The notes: generated from the sequence alone by a model not told the origin. A stretch of 64,000 bases of DNA from Cupriavidus basilensis (GCF_000832305.1 NZ_CP010537.1:3038001-3102000); one strand, 5' to 3'; shown: positions 27,028 to 36,343, numbered from the stretch's first letter. Made by a program: numbers and translations.

Positions 27028-27103
27028 TTCTGGCCGTTCACGGCTGCGGATTCAACCGGTCGACTATCGAACAGGGTGACCTACCCCGTGTCGGGCGGCC
27101 GGT
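27028..27103. repeat. Dispersed repeat R1, copy c, with an IS30-type end sequence
   Basis: The second half, from ATCGAACAGGGTGACCTACC onward, matches the other R1 copies. The first half contains GGATTCAACCGGTCGA at 27048-27063, the first 16 bases of the IS30-type end at 39518-39539. The element is therefore a composite. It lies in the 713-bp gene-free gap 26856-27568. Confidence 0.6.
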
Positions 27104-27291
27104 TACGGTCCTCGGCGGGGACGCGGACGGCGGCCGCCTCCTTCCGACCCTTAGCGATCGGTCGAGCTAGCGGAGACTACAAAGGCAGATGTTTGAGTGG
27201 ATCAGTCATTGTTGCCTACCGTCATTCGCGGGCAAGTTAGCGGCGCGTGTTGCCCCGCACACGGAGCCTGGTGAAAGCGCGCGCACGGTCC

Positions 27292-27346
27292 AATGGTCAA
27301 ATGGTCAAATGGTCAAATGGTCAAATGGTCCAATTGCCCAATTGCC
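27292..27346. repeat. 8-bp tandem repeat
   Basis: Four perfect copies of AATGGTCA (27292-27323) are followed by AATGGTCC, AATTGCCC and a partial AATTGCC, seven units in all. It lies in an intergenic stretch 220 bp from the end of the TetR gene on the other strand. No open frame with family similarity spans it, so phase variation of a coding gene is unlikely. Confidence 0.75.
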
Positions 27347-27568
27347 ACCCATGCGAACAACTACTGTATCGCCCGTATGCGCGACGAAAACTATCGGGGA
27401 TCCTGAGACGTTGACCGTCCGTGCAGCTTGAATGATTTGCACGCCCAGTTCGGCTTATCGTTTTGGGAAACGCGCAAGATCGCCGCCGCTCGCGATGTTG
27501 TGCTCCCGCCTGCTTTGCGTAGTTTCGCAGCCGACTCTCGGAAATTCGGTTTGCCACCGGTAACTGAG

Positions 27569-28198
27569 TCACTCCGGCCTTGCCGACGCTCCGCTACCGT
27601 GATTGCGCGTAGGTTCGCCCGCGGTCGCCGACGGGCTCATTGACGCCAGAATTTCGTCGCGGCAAACCGCAAGGATTTCGTCGGCCAGCGGCGAATCGTC
27701 CGGGCAGGCGCGCGACATGACAATGGCACCGACGGCGTGCGCCAGTATGTCGAGGGACCTGGCTCGCGCCTGGGCTGTGTCCACACCGTCCAACGCACTG
27801 CCCTCGGCGCTCAGCACAGCCAGCAGGCTCTCGATGCCGGCCGCAAACGCGGCACGAACTGCTTCCGGCTGACGCACGGCATCCCCGCACAGTGCGGCCA
27901 TCGTGCAACCGGTCGCGCGGGTGTCGCGGTGCTCGCGAGAAAGGTAGTACCGCACAAACGCAGGGGCTTCCACACCCGCGCTCAGCACCACGGTCTGCGC
28001 GATACCGCAGGCCGCCGATTCCGCCATCAGATCGGCCTTGGAGCGGAACTGCTTGTAGAAGCCGCCGTGGGTAAAGCCGGCGGCAGCCATCAGATCGGCA
28101 ACGCCAACCCCATCGTAGCCGCGCTCCCGAAACAGCTCCGACGCCGTCTCGACGACGTGTTCCCGGTTGGCCTGCGCCTGTGCCTTGGTGATCTTCAT
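27569..28198 (-). CDS. TetR-family regulator
   Basis: This 209-residue regulator has an N-terminal helix-turn-helix at about residues 10-55: REHVVETASELFRERGYDGV, then GVADLMAAAGFTHGGFYKQF. The C-terminal ligand domain has a TGCTMAALCGDAVRQ segment, typical of repressors near oxidoreductase clusters. It is divergent from the flavin reductase cluster starting at 28331, so it probably represses it and is released by an electrophile or quinone. The start at 28198 gives the standard N terminus. Confidence 0.88.
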   Translation of the reverse strand: MKITKAQAQANREHVVETASELFRERGYDGVGVADLMAAAGFTHGGFYKQFRSKADLMAESAACGIAQTVVLSAGVEAPAFVRYYLSREHRDTRATGCTMAALCGDAVRQPEAVRAAFAAGIESLLAVLSAEGSALDGVDTAQARARSLDILAHAVGAIVMSRACPDDSPLADEILAVCRDEILASMSPSATAGEPTRNHGSGASARPE

Positions 28199-28244
28199 AT
28201 CTTGACCACTGTGAACGCATGTTTGCGAAGGCCTCATTATACAT

Positions 28245-28259
28245 TGATGTCGATCATCA
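28245..28259. promoter_or_regulatory. Candidate TetR operator
   Basis: TGATG-TCGAT-CATCA is an inverted repeat in the 132-bp gap between the divergent TetR gene and the first flavin reductase gene. It lies in the AT-rich part of the gap where both promoters are expected. Short arms make this tentative. Confidence 0.4.
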
Positions 28260-28330
28260 TCAAAACCTTGACACATTAGATTACGGTCGTCATCATTGAT
28301 CCCGTTCCCAACCCCTGAAGCTGACGCAAC

Positions 28331-29413
28331 ATGATCGACAAGACACTTTTCGAGCCCTACGCCCTTGGCCGCCTGAGGCTTGCCAATCGCTTTGTCATGG
28401 CGCCGCTGACCCGCAATCGCGCAGGCGCGGGGCTAGTGCCCAGCGAACTGGCTGCGACCTACTACGCCCAGCGCGCTTCAGCTGGCCTCATCATCACGGA
28501 GGCCACTCAGGTGTCGGCCCAGGCTCAGGGCTATCAGGACACGCCGGGCCTATACACGCCCGAGCAAATTGCTGGCTGGCGCAAGGTCACTGAGGCCGTG
28601 CACGCCAAGGGCGGGCACATCTTCGCGCAACTCTGGCACGTCGGACGCGTTTCGCACGTCGATGTCCAGCCTGGCGGCGCTGCGCCGGTCGCGCCTTCGG
28701 CGATCCGCGCGGAGACAAAAACCTTCGTCAACAACGGATTTGTCGATGTATCCCAGCCACGTGCGCTGGCGCTCGCCGAATTGCCGGGCATCGTGAACGA
28801 TTTCCGCCAGGCTGCGGCCAACGCTATTGCGGCCGGCTTCGACGGCGTCGAAATCCACGGGGCCAACGGCTATCTGCTGGAGCAGTTCATCAAGGACGGG
28901 GCCAACCAGCGCACTGACGCCTACGGCGGCTCGATCGAGAACCGTGCGCGCCTGTTGCTGGAAGTCGTCGCGGCAGTGGTGGAAGAAATTGGTGCCGATC
29001 GCACCGGCGTGCGCATTTCTCCTGTGTCACCGGCAAACGGCATCTCGAGCAGCGACCCTCAGCCGCAATACGACTACATCGCCGGGCAGCTCAGCGCGCA
29101 GGGCATCGTCTACCTGCACGTGGTCGAGGGCGCGACCGGCGGCCCGCGCGACGTCGCACCGTTTGACTACGACGCGCTGCGGCAGCGGTTCACGCAAACC
29201 TACCTGGCCAACAACGGCTACGACCTGGAACTCGCCACCGCCAGGCTCAACGAGGGCAACGCAGACCTGTTCGCCTTCGGTCGTGCCTTCATCAGCAATC
29301 CCGATCTGGTCGAACGCCTAAAGACCGGCGCCCCGCTGGCCCAGCCCGATTTCGCCACGCTCTATGGTGGCGGTGCCGCGGGCTACACCGATTACCCAAC
29401 CATCACCGCTTGA
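28331..29413 (+). CDS. Old-yellow-enzyme reductase, NemA type
   Basis: This 360-residue FMN enzyme reduces activated double bonds, quinones or nitro compounds with NAD(P)H. It has the TIM-barrel family sequence MAPLTRNRAG, then AQLWHVGRVSH and the substrate-binding pair in GVEIHGANGYLLEQFI. DAYGGSIENRARLLLEV and FGRAFISNPDLVERL complete the FMN site. It is the first gene of a same-strand run reaching 36050 and is divergent from the TetR gene, the arrangement known for nemR-nemA. The natural substrate is not evident. Confidence 0.92.
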   Translation: MIDKTLFEPYALGRLRLANRFVMAPLTRNRAGAGLVPSELAATYYAQRASAGLIITEATQVSAQAQGYQDTPGLYTPEQIAGWRKVTEAVHAKGGHIFAQLWHVGRVSHVDVQPGGAAPVAPSAIRAETKTFVNNGFVDVSQPRALALAELPGIVNDFRQAAANAIAAGFDGVEIHGANGYLLEQFIKDGANQRTDAYGGSIENRARLLLEVVAAVVEEIGADRTGVRISPVSPANGISSSDPQPQYDYIAGQLSAQGIVYLHVVEGATGGPRDVAPFDYDALRQRFTQTYLANNGYDLELATARLNEGNADLFAFGRAFISNPDLVERLKTGAPLAQPDFATLYGGGAAGYTDYPTITA

Positions 29414-29466
29414 GGCGCGCGCTGCTTGCTCCCGCGTCCAAACCGCCTTTGCAAAGGAAATTACTC

Positions 29467-30255
29467 ATGACAACGCTTCCGACTGTTCTCGTCACCGGAG
29501 CCTCCTCCGGCATCGGCGCCATCTACGCCGAACGTTTCGCCCGCCGCGGCCACGACCTCGTGCTCGTTGCACGCGACAAGGCCCGCCTCGATACGCTGGC
29601 CGCGCGCCTGCGTGAAGAAAGCGGAGTTGCCGTCGAAGTGCTGCAGGCTGACCTGACCCAGCCTGGGGACCTGGCCGCGGTCGAGACTCGCCTGCGCGAC
29701 GACGCTCGCATAGGCATCCTGATCAATAACGCCGGGATGGCTCAGTCGGGCGGCTTCCTGCAGCAGACCGCTGAGGGCATCGAACGACTGATCACGCTCA
29801 ACACCACGGCGCTGACGCGGCTCGCGGCCGCGGTCGCTCCGCGCTTTGTCCAGTCGGGTACCGGCGCGATCGTCAACATCGGCTCGGTGGTGGGTTTCGC
29901 GCCCGAGTTCGGCATGTCGATCTACGGCGCCACCAAGGCCTTCGTGCTGTTCCTGTCGCAGGGATTGAACCTGGAGTTGTCGCCTAAGGGCATCTACGTA
30001 CAGGCGGTGCTTCCGGCGGCGACCCGCACGGAGATCTGGGGACGCGCCGGCATCGACGTCAATACGCTTAGCGAGGTGATGGAAGTCGGTGAACTGGTTG
30101 ATGCGGCGCTGGTCGGCTTTGATCGCCGCGAACTCGTCACCATTCCGCCGCTGCACGTGGCCGGGCGCTGGGACGCACTGGATGGCGCGCGCCAGGGGCT
30201 CCTGTCGGACATTCGACAAGCGCACGCGGCCGATCGCTATCGGCCGGAAGGCTGA
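29467..30255 (+). CDS. Short-chain dehydrogenase/reductase
   Basis: This 262-residue oxidoreductase has the NAD(P)-binding TGASSGIG motif near residue 10, NNAG near residue 86, and the catalytic Ser in NIGSVVGFAP with Tyr and Lys in YGATK. It is a classical SDR. The start at 29467 gives the standard N terminus. It lies 53 bp after the flavin reductase and is probably in the same transcript. It may reduce carbonyl compounds formed in the same stress response, but the substrate is unknown. Confidence 0.9.
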   Translation: MTTLPTVLVTGASSGIGAIYAERFARRGHDLVLVARDKARLDTLAARLREESGVAVEVLQADLTQPGDLAAVETRLRDDARIGILINNAGMAQSGGFLQQTAEGIERLITLNTTALTRLAAAVAPRFVQSGTGAIVNIGSVVGFAPEFGMSIYGATKAFVLFLSQGLNLELSPKGIYVQAVLPAATRTEIWGRAGIDVNTLSEVMEVGELVDAALVGFDRRELVTIPPLHVAGRWDALDGARQGLLSDIRQAHAADRYRPEG

Positions 30256-30336
30256 CCACTGCGGCTTCGGTCTTACCCGAAAGCCAGCAATGCCTTATCG
30301 ACCGACACCCCGGCTCAGCCCTCAGCAGGTAACCCG

Positions 30337-31182
30337 ATGACTGACACGCATATCACCACGCCTACGCGCTTCGCGGATGTCGACGGTACGCGATTCGCCT
30401 ACCGCCGCTGGGGTAACACCGAATCCTCGCAGCCGCCTTTACTGCTTCTGCAGCACTTTCGTGGCGGCATGGACCATTGGGACCCGTTGATGACGGACGG
30501 CCTTGCCGAAGGCCGCGAAGTCATCCTCTACAACGGTCGCGGCATTGCTTCGTCCGGCGGCCGGCCGCGCACCCGCATTGAGGACATGGCTGATGACGCG
30601 GCGGCCTTCGTTCGCACGTTGGGCTTGAAGCAGATCGATGTTCTGGGCTTTTCGCTGGGCGGTTTTCAGGCGCTGGATCTCACCTGGCGCCATCCCAAAC
30701 TGGTTCGCAAACTGATGCTGCTGGGCACTGGCCCGCGCGGTGGCGACCCCGACATGGAGCCGCGGGTGCTGGGCACGGCAGTCAATCCCGTCCCCGTATT
30801 CGAAGACTTTCTCTACCTGTTCTTCGGCCGGTCGCCACATGCCGAGCAGGCCGCGAGGGAGTTCTGGGAACGGCGCCATCAACGCGCCGACCAGGACCCC
30901 CCGTCATCCCCCGAGGTCGCCCAAGCGCAGATCGAGGCCAACATGCTGTATCTGCCAAGGCTCTCGGAAGATGATCCGTTCGCCTATCTGCGTGGCATCC
31001 AGCAGCCCACTTTCATTCTCAACGGCGTTAACGACGTGATGATCCCGACGGTCAACTCGTTCTACATGGCCCGCAACCTGCCGAACGCCCAGTTGTTCAT
31101 CTACGAGGACTCGGGCCACGCTGCGCAGTTCCAGTACCCGCAGCGCTTTCTTTGCCATGTGGGGCGGTTCCTGAACGAGTGA
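30337..31182 (+). CDS. Alpha/beta hydrolase
   Basis: This 281-residue protein has the alpha/beta hydrolase fold with the nucleophile in GFSLGG near residue 110. A late His lies in DSGHAAQFQYP and an acid residue in LNGVNDVMIP. It is about 45% similar by eye to the hydrolase at 33003 in the same cluster. No signal peptide is present, so it is cytoplasmic. It may hydrolyse esters or lactones produced by the neighbouring oxidoreductases. The substrate is not known. Confidence 0.88.
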   Translation: MTDTHITTPTRFADVDGTRFAYRRWGNTESSQPPLLLLQHFRGGMDHWDPLMTDGLAEGREVILYNGRGIASSGGRPRTRIEDMADDAAAFVRTLGLKQIDVLGFSLGGFQALDLTWRHPKLVRKLMLLGTGPRGGDPDMEPRVLGTAVNPVPVFEDFLYLFFGRSPHAEQAAREFWERRHQRADQDPPSSPEVAQAQIEANMLYLPRLSEDDPFAYLRGIQQPTFILNGVNDVMIPTVNSFYMARNLPNAQLFIYEDSGHAAQFQYPQRFLCHVGRFLNE

Positions 31183-31236
31183 CGGTAACGCCACTCATCG
31201 CCCGAATTCACGATCCAGTATCCAGAGGCCCTCGCC

Positions 31237-31635
31237 ATGCTCAAGTTCAAGTTCCTGCTGTGGATGTTCAACCAGCTCCTGAAACGACAGATCAGGAACA
31301 ACCCCGACTGTGCGAAGTACGTCGGGGGCAAGGCGCTGGTGTTTCAGATCCGGACGGTATCCGGTGGCGGTCGCTACTTCGTCATTCGCGATGGCGCCAT
31401 CCGATCCTTTGCGGGAGTGACGAACACCCCCCAGTTCACGCTCACTTTCAGAGATGCGGTCAAAGGCTTCGCGATTCTCTCGGCCAGGGAAAGCCAGGCG
31501 GCGTTCCTCAGGGGCTTGGGCAACAAGGATCTGGTCATTAGCGGCGACTTTCGCGAAGTGATGTGGTTTCAGGGCCTGACGGCATTCCTGCAGCCCCCGA
31601 AAGTCGTTTCGCCTTACGACCGCACCGCGTTCTGA
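31237..31635 (+). CDS. SCP2-like small protein
   Basis: This 132-residue protein resembles a sterol carrier protein 2 type domain: a helical start (KFKFLLWMFNQLLKRQIRNN), a strand-rich middle (ALVFQIRTVSGGGRYFVIRD) and GDFREVMWFQGL near the end. SCP2 domains bind lipids or acyl chains. It lies between the first hydrolase and the second flavin reductase, with only 8 bp to the latter, so it is probably co-transcribed. It could present a hydrophobic substrate to these enzymes. The family call is moderate. Confidence 0.6.
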   Translation: MLKFKFLLWMFNQLLKRQIRNNPDCAKYVGGKALVFQIRTVSGGGRYFVIRDGAIRSFAGVTNTPQFTLTFRDAVKGFAILSARESQAAFLRGLGNKDLVISGDFREVMWFQGLTAFLQPPKVVSPYDRTAF

Positions 31636-31643
31636 GCTGCCCC

Positions 31644-32894
31644 ATGAAACCAGATCTGCTGAATCAGCCGTTGCGCCTGCCCAATGGCTGTGTGCTGCGC
31701 AACCGGCTCGCCAAGGCGGCCATGAGCGAGACGCTGGGCACCTACGACAATCGTCCGACTTTGGACCTGGTGCAGTTGTACCGGCGCTGGGCCGCATCGG
31801 GGCTTGGACTGATCGTGACGGGCAACGTAATGATCGACCGCCGCGCCCTGGGCGAGCCCGGCAATGTGGTGATCGAGGACGAGACTGATTTGACTGCCCT
31901 TCGAGAGTGGGCGCGAGCGGTGACCGGGCAAGGGGCGGCCATCTGGGCGCAGCTTAATCATCCGGGCAAGCAATCGACAAAGGGTTTGAACGCGTTCAAC
32001 CTCGCGCCGTCGGCCGTTCCCTTCCGCGAAGACATGGCAGCCTTCTTCGAGACGCCGCGCGAAGCCACCACGTCGGAAATCCGCGACATCGTCGAGCGCT
32101 TTGGCCGCAGCGCGGCGATCTGCAGAAAGGCCGGATTCAGCGGCGTGCAGATTCACGGGGCGCACGGCTATCTGGTCAGTCAGTTCCTGTCTCCGCATCA
32201 CAACCGTCGCGAAGACGAATGGGGCGGAACCCCCGAAAAGCGTCGGCGCTTCGTACTGGCCGTCTATGCGGAAATCCGCCGGCAAGTCGGCCCGGACTTC
32301 CCTGTGGGAATCAAGCTCAATTCGGCCGACTTCCAGCGCGGTGGTTTGACTGAAGAAGAATCGATCGAGACGATCCGTGCGTTGACCACTGCGGGCATCG
32401 ACCTGATCGAGATTTCTGGCGGTACCTACGAGGCGCCTGCCATGAGCGGGGCAATGCGAGAACCGAAGAAGGAATCCACTGTGGCCCGCGAAGCCTACTT
32501 TCTTGAATTTGCCGAGAAGGTGCGGGCCGCCGTAAAGGTGCCGCTGATGGTGACCGGAGGGTTCCGCACGGCGGCGGGCATTAACGCTGCCCTGTGCTCC
32601 GGCGCGTTGGATGTAGTGGGCCTGGCGCGGCTGCTAGCGATCGATCCTGACGCGCCTGCCGCCCTGTTGCACGGACGCGATAGCCTGCGGCAGGTGCGCC
32701 CGATCAGTACCGGCCTCAAGGCCGTCGATCGCATGGGAATCATGGAGGTGCTGTGGTACACGCGCCAGCTGAAGCGCATCGCAATGGGTAGAGAGCCGCG
32801 CCCCGACGAGAGCGGACTGGCAGCGTTCGTGAAATCTGCTCTGCGCAGCGGCTGGGGCACCTTTCGCACGCGGCGTCTGCGGGCGCAAAGTTGA
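31644..32894 (+). CDS. NADH:flavin oxidoreductase, second OYE-type enzyme
   Basis: This 416-residue enzyme has the OYE barrel with RLAKAAMSE, WAQLNHPGKQ, GVQIHGAHGYLVSQFLSP and NRREDEWGGTPEKR. It lacks a second pyridine-nucleotide domain, so it is a single-domain type. It carries a C-terminal extension of about 60 residues beyond the barrel. It is only distantly related to the enzyme at 28331, so the cluster has two non-redundant flavin reductases. The start at 31644 follows closely on the SCP2-like gene. Substrate unknown. Confidence 0.88.
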   Translation: MKPDLLNQPLRLPNGCVLRNRLAKAAMSETLGTYDNRPTLDLVQLYRRWAASGLGLIVTGNVMIDRRALGEPGNVVIEDETDLTALREWARAVTGQGAAIWAQLNHPGKQSTKGLNAFNLAPSAVPFREDMAAFFETPREATTSEIRDIVERFGRSAAICRKAGFSGVQIHGAHGYLVSQFLSPHHNRREDEWGGTPEKRRRFVLAVYAEIRRQVGPDFPVGIKLNSADFQRGGLTEEESIETIRALTTAGIDLIEISGGTYEAPAMSGAMREPKKESTVAREAYFLEFAEKVRAAVKVPLMVTGGFRTAAGINAALCSGALDVVGLARLLAIDPDAPAALLHGRDSLRQVRPISTGLKAVDRMGIMEVLWYTRQLKRIAMGREPRPDESGLAAFVKSALRSGWGTFRTRRLRAQS

Positions 32895-33002
32895 GTGCCG
32901 AAGGCTGGCAATCAGATTCTCAACTGTTGAGCGCCATATGAAACGATCCACAACGGGATCCAGCGATGTCACTCACGGCAGCACCCTCCTGGACGTCAAC
33001 GC

Positions 33003-33893
33003 ATGAAGGCCGAACCCAAGGAAGCGATGATGAACAGTTTCAGCCCAACTAGCCAGTCGGCCACGTCCTATGTCGACGCACAGAACAATCAGGTCAGGGC
33101 GGACGGAACCACCTTCGCTTATCGCGAGCTGGGCCCGCTCGGCGGCATCCCGCTGGTCCTGCTGAACCACTGGGGCGCCGTGCTGGACAACTTCGACCCG
33201 CGTATCGTCGATGGCCTCGCCCGGACGCATCGGGTTATTGCGATCGACTACCGGGGAATCGGTTCGTCCGGCGGCATCGCGCCCGTGACCGTGGGCGAGA
33301 TGGCGCGCGACACCATCGCGCTGATCCGCGCGATGGGCTTCGATCAGGTCGATCTGCTCGGCTTTTCGCTCGGCGGCTTCGTGGCGCAGGACGTGGCGCT
33401 AAAGGCGCCGGACCTGGTGCGCAGGCTTATCCTCACAGGTACGGGGCCCGCAGGCGGCCAGGGCATCGATCGCGTGGGGGCCAAGTCCTGGCCACTGATG
33501 CTCAAGGGCCTGGTGACGATGCGCGATCCCAAGACCTATCTGTTCTTCCCCCCCACCGCCAACGGCCGGCAGGCAGCAAAGGCATTCCTGAAGAGGCTCA
33601 AGGAACGCAAGGCGGGGCGCGACAAGGGGCCGACACCCCGCGCGTTGCTTCGCCAACTCAAGGCGATCAAGGCCTGGGGCCAGCAGGCGCCGCAGGACCT
33701 CACCCGCCTGCACATGCCAGTCCTGATCGCTAATGGGGACAATGACATCATGGTACCCACCGCATTGAGCCATGACATGGCCCGCTGCATTCCCAACGCG
33801 CAGCTCGTCATTTACCAGGACGCCGGGCACGGAGGCATCTTTCAGTATCACACCGACTTCGTGATCAAAGCACTGGAATTTCTGGCGCAATGA
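33003..33893 (+). CDS. Alpha/beta hydrolase
   Basis: This 296-residue hydrolase has the nucleophile in LLGFSLGGF, an oxyanion-hole region in LLNHWGAVLDNFDP, and the late acid and His in NGDNDIMVP and DAGHGG. It resembles chloroperoxidase-like and haloalkane-type hydrolases and is related to the enzyme at 30337. Either ATG at 33003 or the pair at 33027-33030 could be the start. It belongs to the same-strand cluster. Substrate unknown. Confidence 0.86.
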   Translation: MKAEPKEAMMNSFSPTSQSATSYVDAQNNQVRADGTTFAYRELGPLGGIPLVLLNHWGAVLDNFDPRIVDGLARTHRVIAIDYRGIGSSGGIAPVTVGEMARDTIALIRAMGFDQVDLLGFSLGGFVAQDVALKAPDLVRRLILTGTGPAGGQGIDRVGAKSWPLMLKGLVTMRDPKTYLFFPPTANGRQAAKAFLKRLKERKAGRDKGPTPRALLRQLKAIKAWGQQAPQDLTRLHMPVLIANGDNDIMVPTALSHDMARCIPNAQLVIYQDAGHGGIFQYHTDFVIKALEFLAQ

Positions 33894-34008
33894 ATCCTTC
33901 GCGGTCAGCGACCGGTGAAGTCCCCATGAAGCTCAGCAGAACATGAATCTTGAACAGGTCTTGTCGAAGACAGGCCTGGACATACTTCACCCAAATCTGG
34001 AGAAACAG

Positions 34009-34992
34009 ATGAAAGCAGTCCGGTTTCACAAGACAGGCGGACCCGAAATGTTGGTCTATGAGGAGGTGCTCGATCCGAAAATCGCCGACGACGAGGTTCT
34101 CATCCGCGTGGAAGCAGCTGGGGTGAACTTTGCCGACGTCATGCGTCGGCGCGGCGACGACTATCCTGAGCCGTCCCCGACGCCCTTCACGCTGGGTGCC
34201 GAAGTGGCCGGCACGGTCGTCGCCGTCGGGAAGGCCGTGACTTCGCTCCCTGTCGGCACGCCGGTGCTGGCGGCGCCAGGAGCAGGCGGCTATGCACAGT
34301 ACGTCCGCGTGCCCGCCGCCATCGTGATGCCGCTGCCGCCCGGGCTCGACTCGGTACGCGCTTCGGCGCTGGTTGCCCATGGCCTCACCGCCGCTCTGGT
34401 CCTGCGCAAGGCCGCTCGACTGGCGCCGGGCGAAACGGTGCTGGTGGAGGCTGCGGCAGGTGGAGTGGGCTCGTTCGCAGTGCAACTTGCCAGGCTGTAC
34501 GGCGCCGGCAAGGTCATCGCTGCCGCCAGCAGCCCTGCAAAGCGGGCTCTGGCCGAGCGCCTGGGGGCGGATTCGTCGGTGGACTACACCGCGCCCGACT
34601 GGGCCGAGCAAGTGCGCGCGCTGACCGACGGCAAGGGTGTAGACGTGATCCTGGAGACGGCCGGTGGCGACAACCTCGCCGAAGCGTTCAAGGCATTGGC
34701 TCCATTTGGACGCCTGATTTTCATCGGCCAGTCCAGCGGCAAGAGCAGCCTGATCGACCCGTGGAAGCTGACCGTCCCCAACCACACCGTCACCAGTTTT
34801 TACGTCGGCGCCTACCTGGCTTTCCCCGATCTGATCCAGGCGACGTTGACCGAACTCATCGGACTGGTTTTGTCGGGCAAAGTAACTCTGCAAACGGAGA
34901 CGGTGTTGCCGCTCTCGCAGGCCGCCGAAGCACATCGCCTCCTCGAAGGGCGCAGCACGACCGGTAAGGTCGTGCTGCAGCCATGGGCGTGA
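34009..34992 (+). CDS. Quinone oxidoreductase, zinc-free MDR family
   Basis: This 327-residue NADPH-dependent reductase begins MKAVRFHKTGGPEMLVYEEV and has the nucleotide-binding AAAGGVGSFAVQLARLYG. It lacks the zinc-ligand cysteines of alcohol dehydrogenases, as in QOR/zeta-crystallin enzymes. GGAG lies 6 bases before the ATG at 34009; an earlier in-frame start at 33943 is unlikely. It should reduce quinones or enones and suits the electrophile theme of the cluster. Confidence 0.88.
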   Translation: MKAVRFHKTGGPEMLVYEEVLDPKIADDEVLIRVEAAGVNFADVMRRRGDDYPEPSPTPFTLGAEVAGTVVAVGKAVTSLPVGTPVLAAPGAGGYAQYVRVPAAIVMPLPPGLDSVRASALVAHGLTAALVLRKAARLAPGETVLVEAAAGGVGSFAVQLARLYGAGKVIAAASSPAKRALAERLGADSSVDYTAPDWAEQVRALTDGKGVDVILETAGGDNLAEAFKALAPFGRLIFIGQSSGKSSLIDPWKLTVPNHTVTSFYVGAYLAFPDLIQATLTELIGLVLSGKVTLQTETVLPLSQAAEAHRLLEGRSTTGKVVLQPWA

Positions 34993-35048
34993 GTTGGATT
35001 TCGTCCGAACTCTGCCCATAACTTACCCAACAATGAATTTGAAACATC

Positions 35049-36050
35049 ATGAAAGCGCTCACCTTCAAACGCTATGGCAAGTCACCCGAGATCGGGTTCG
35101 CCGAAGTGCCTCGCCCCACGCTAAAGCCTGATGAACTGTTAGTCCAGGTCCACGCGGCGGGATTGAACCCGATCGATAACATGATTCCGGCGGGAACGTT
35201 CAAGCCCGTGCTCAAGTTCGAATTGCCGGCCACGCTGGGCAGCGATATTGCTGGTGTGGTGACTGAGGTCGGCAGCCGCGTGACGCGTTTCAAGCCGGGC
35301 GATGCAGTCTTTGCCAGCCTCTTCGATCTTGGTAGAGGCTCAATCGCCGAATTCGCGGCGGTGCCGGAGAGCGCCGCCGCGTCAAAGCCGAGCAATCTCG
35401 ACTTTGTGCAAGCCGCGGCCGTTCCGATGGTCGGGCTCACCTCCTGGCAGGCGTTGAAGGAGCGCGCCAACCTTCGCGCTGGCCAGAAGGTGTTCATCCC
35501 TGCCGGGTCAGGCGGCATTGGCACGTTTGCGATCCAGCTGGCGAAGTACTTCGGCGCCAGGGTGGGAACGACTACCAGTACGGGCAACGTCCAACTGGCA
35601 ACCAGTCTGGGCGCAGACGAGGTTGTCGACTATAAGAAGCAGGAATTTGAGGAAGTGCTGAGCGACTACGACGTTGTGCTTGGCACCATCAGGGGCGATG
35701 CGATTGAGAAATCCATCGGCATCCTCAAACCGGGGAGCAAGATTGTGTCTCTCATCGGGCCGCTGGACGCGGCGTTCGCCCGTTCGCGCAGGCTGAACGT
35801 TATTCTGAGGGTGGTATTCGGGCTGATGAGCCGCAAGATCATGCGGCTTGCGAAAAAGCGGGATGTAACCTATTCATTTCTTTTCGTGCGCCCCGATGGA
35901 GCCCAACTCGCCGAAATTGGCGAACTGCTTAAGTCAGAGCGCATCCGTCCGGTGATTGACCAGGTGTTTCCGTTTGAACAAGCAAAGGAAGCGCTTCAAT
36001 ACCTGGCGCGGGGACGCGCCAAGGGCAAGGTCGTCGTGAGGATCAAGTGA
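35049..36050 (+). CDS. NADP-dependent MDR oxidoreductase
   Basis: This 333-residue protein is a second zinc-free MDR enzyme. It has NPIDNMIPAG, the coenzyme-binding AGSGGIGTFAIQLAKYFG, and a C terminus ending GRAKGKVVVRIK. It is 56 bp downstream of the previous MDR gene and is the last gene of the cluster. The two MDR proteins are clearly different, so they are not a recent duplication. Substrate unknown; probably quinones or alpha,beta-unsaturated carbonyls. Confidence 0.88.
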   Translation: MKALTFKRYGKSPEIGFAEVPRPTLKPDELLVQVHAAGLNPIDNMIPAGTFKPVLKFELPATLGSDIAGVVTEVGSRVTRFKPGDAVFASLFDLGRGSIAEFAAVPESAAASKPSNLDFVQAAAVPMVGLTSWQALKERANLRAGQKVFIPAGSGGIGTFAIQLAKYFGARVGTTTSTGNVQLATSLGADEVVDYKKQEFEEVLSDYDVVLGTIRGDAIEKSIGILKPGSKIVSLIGPLDAAFARSRRLNVILRVVFGLMSRKIMRLAKKRDVTYSFLFVRPDGAQLAEIGELLKSERIRPVIDQVFPFEQAKEALQYLARGRAKGKVVVRIK

Positions 36051-36206
36051 GCTGCCAAACGGTCGACTATCGTGCAGGATTTTGCCTTAGCGTTTGAAGA
36101 GAGGGGACGATTGGCTCAAGGCTCGCAGAGAAGCGGATGGCGGCTTAGGAGGGCCGAGCCGACGCCCGAGTGTCTGAACGAAAACGAGAGCGAATGACGC
36201 TTGTTG

Positions 36207-36260
36207 CCCGGGATCGGTCGAATACCCGCCGCCAAAGCGTGGTCGTCTCTGACCGACCCA
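36207..36260. repeat. Dispersed repeat R2, copy b
   Basis: This is a close copy of 14281-14332 in the same orientation. It lies in the 293-bp gap after the MDR gene and is followed by no recognisable insertion-sequence gene. The gap also contains ACGGTCGACTATCG near 36060, a sequence found within R1 copy c. Confidence 0.65.
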
Positions 36261-36343
36261 CGAGGGTCACTCGCGCCTCCGAATAGGGGCCGCTCATTCG
36301 ACGCCGGTGGCCACTGGAATGTCAACCTCCCGAGTCCAGGTGC

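Noticed and set aside
27292..27346. CRISPR-like array
   Set aside because: Units are 8 bp with no spacers; no cas genes are present. No CRISPR array was found anywhere in the window.
27189..27431. Open frame through the 8-bp tandem repeat as a phase-variable gene
   Set aside because: The protein has no recognisable sequence beyond the repeat and no ribosome-binding site was seen.
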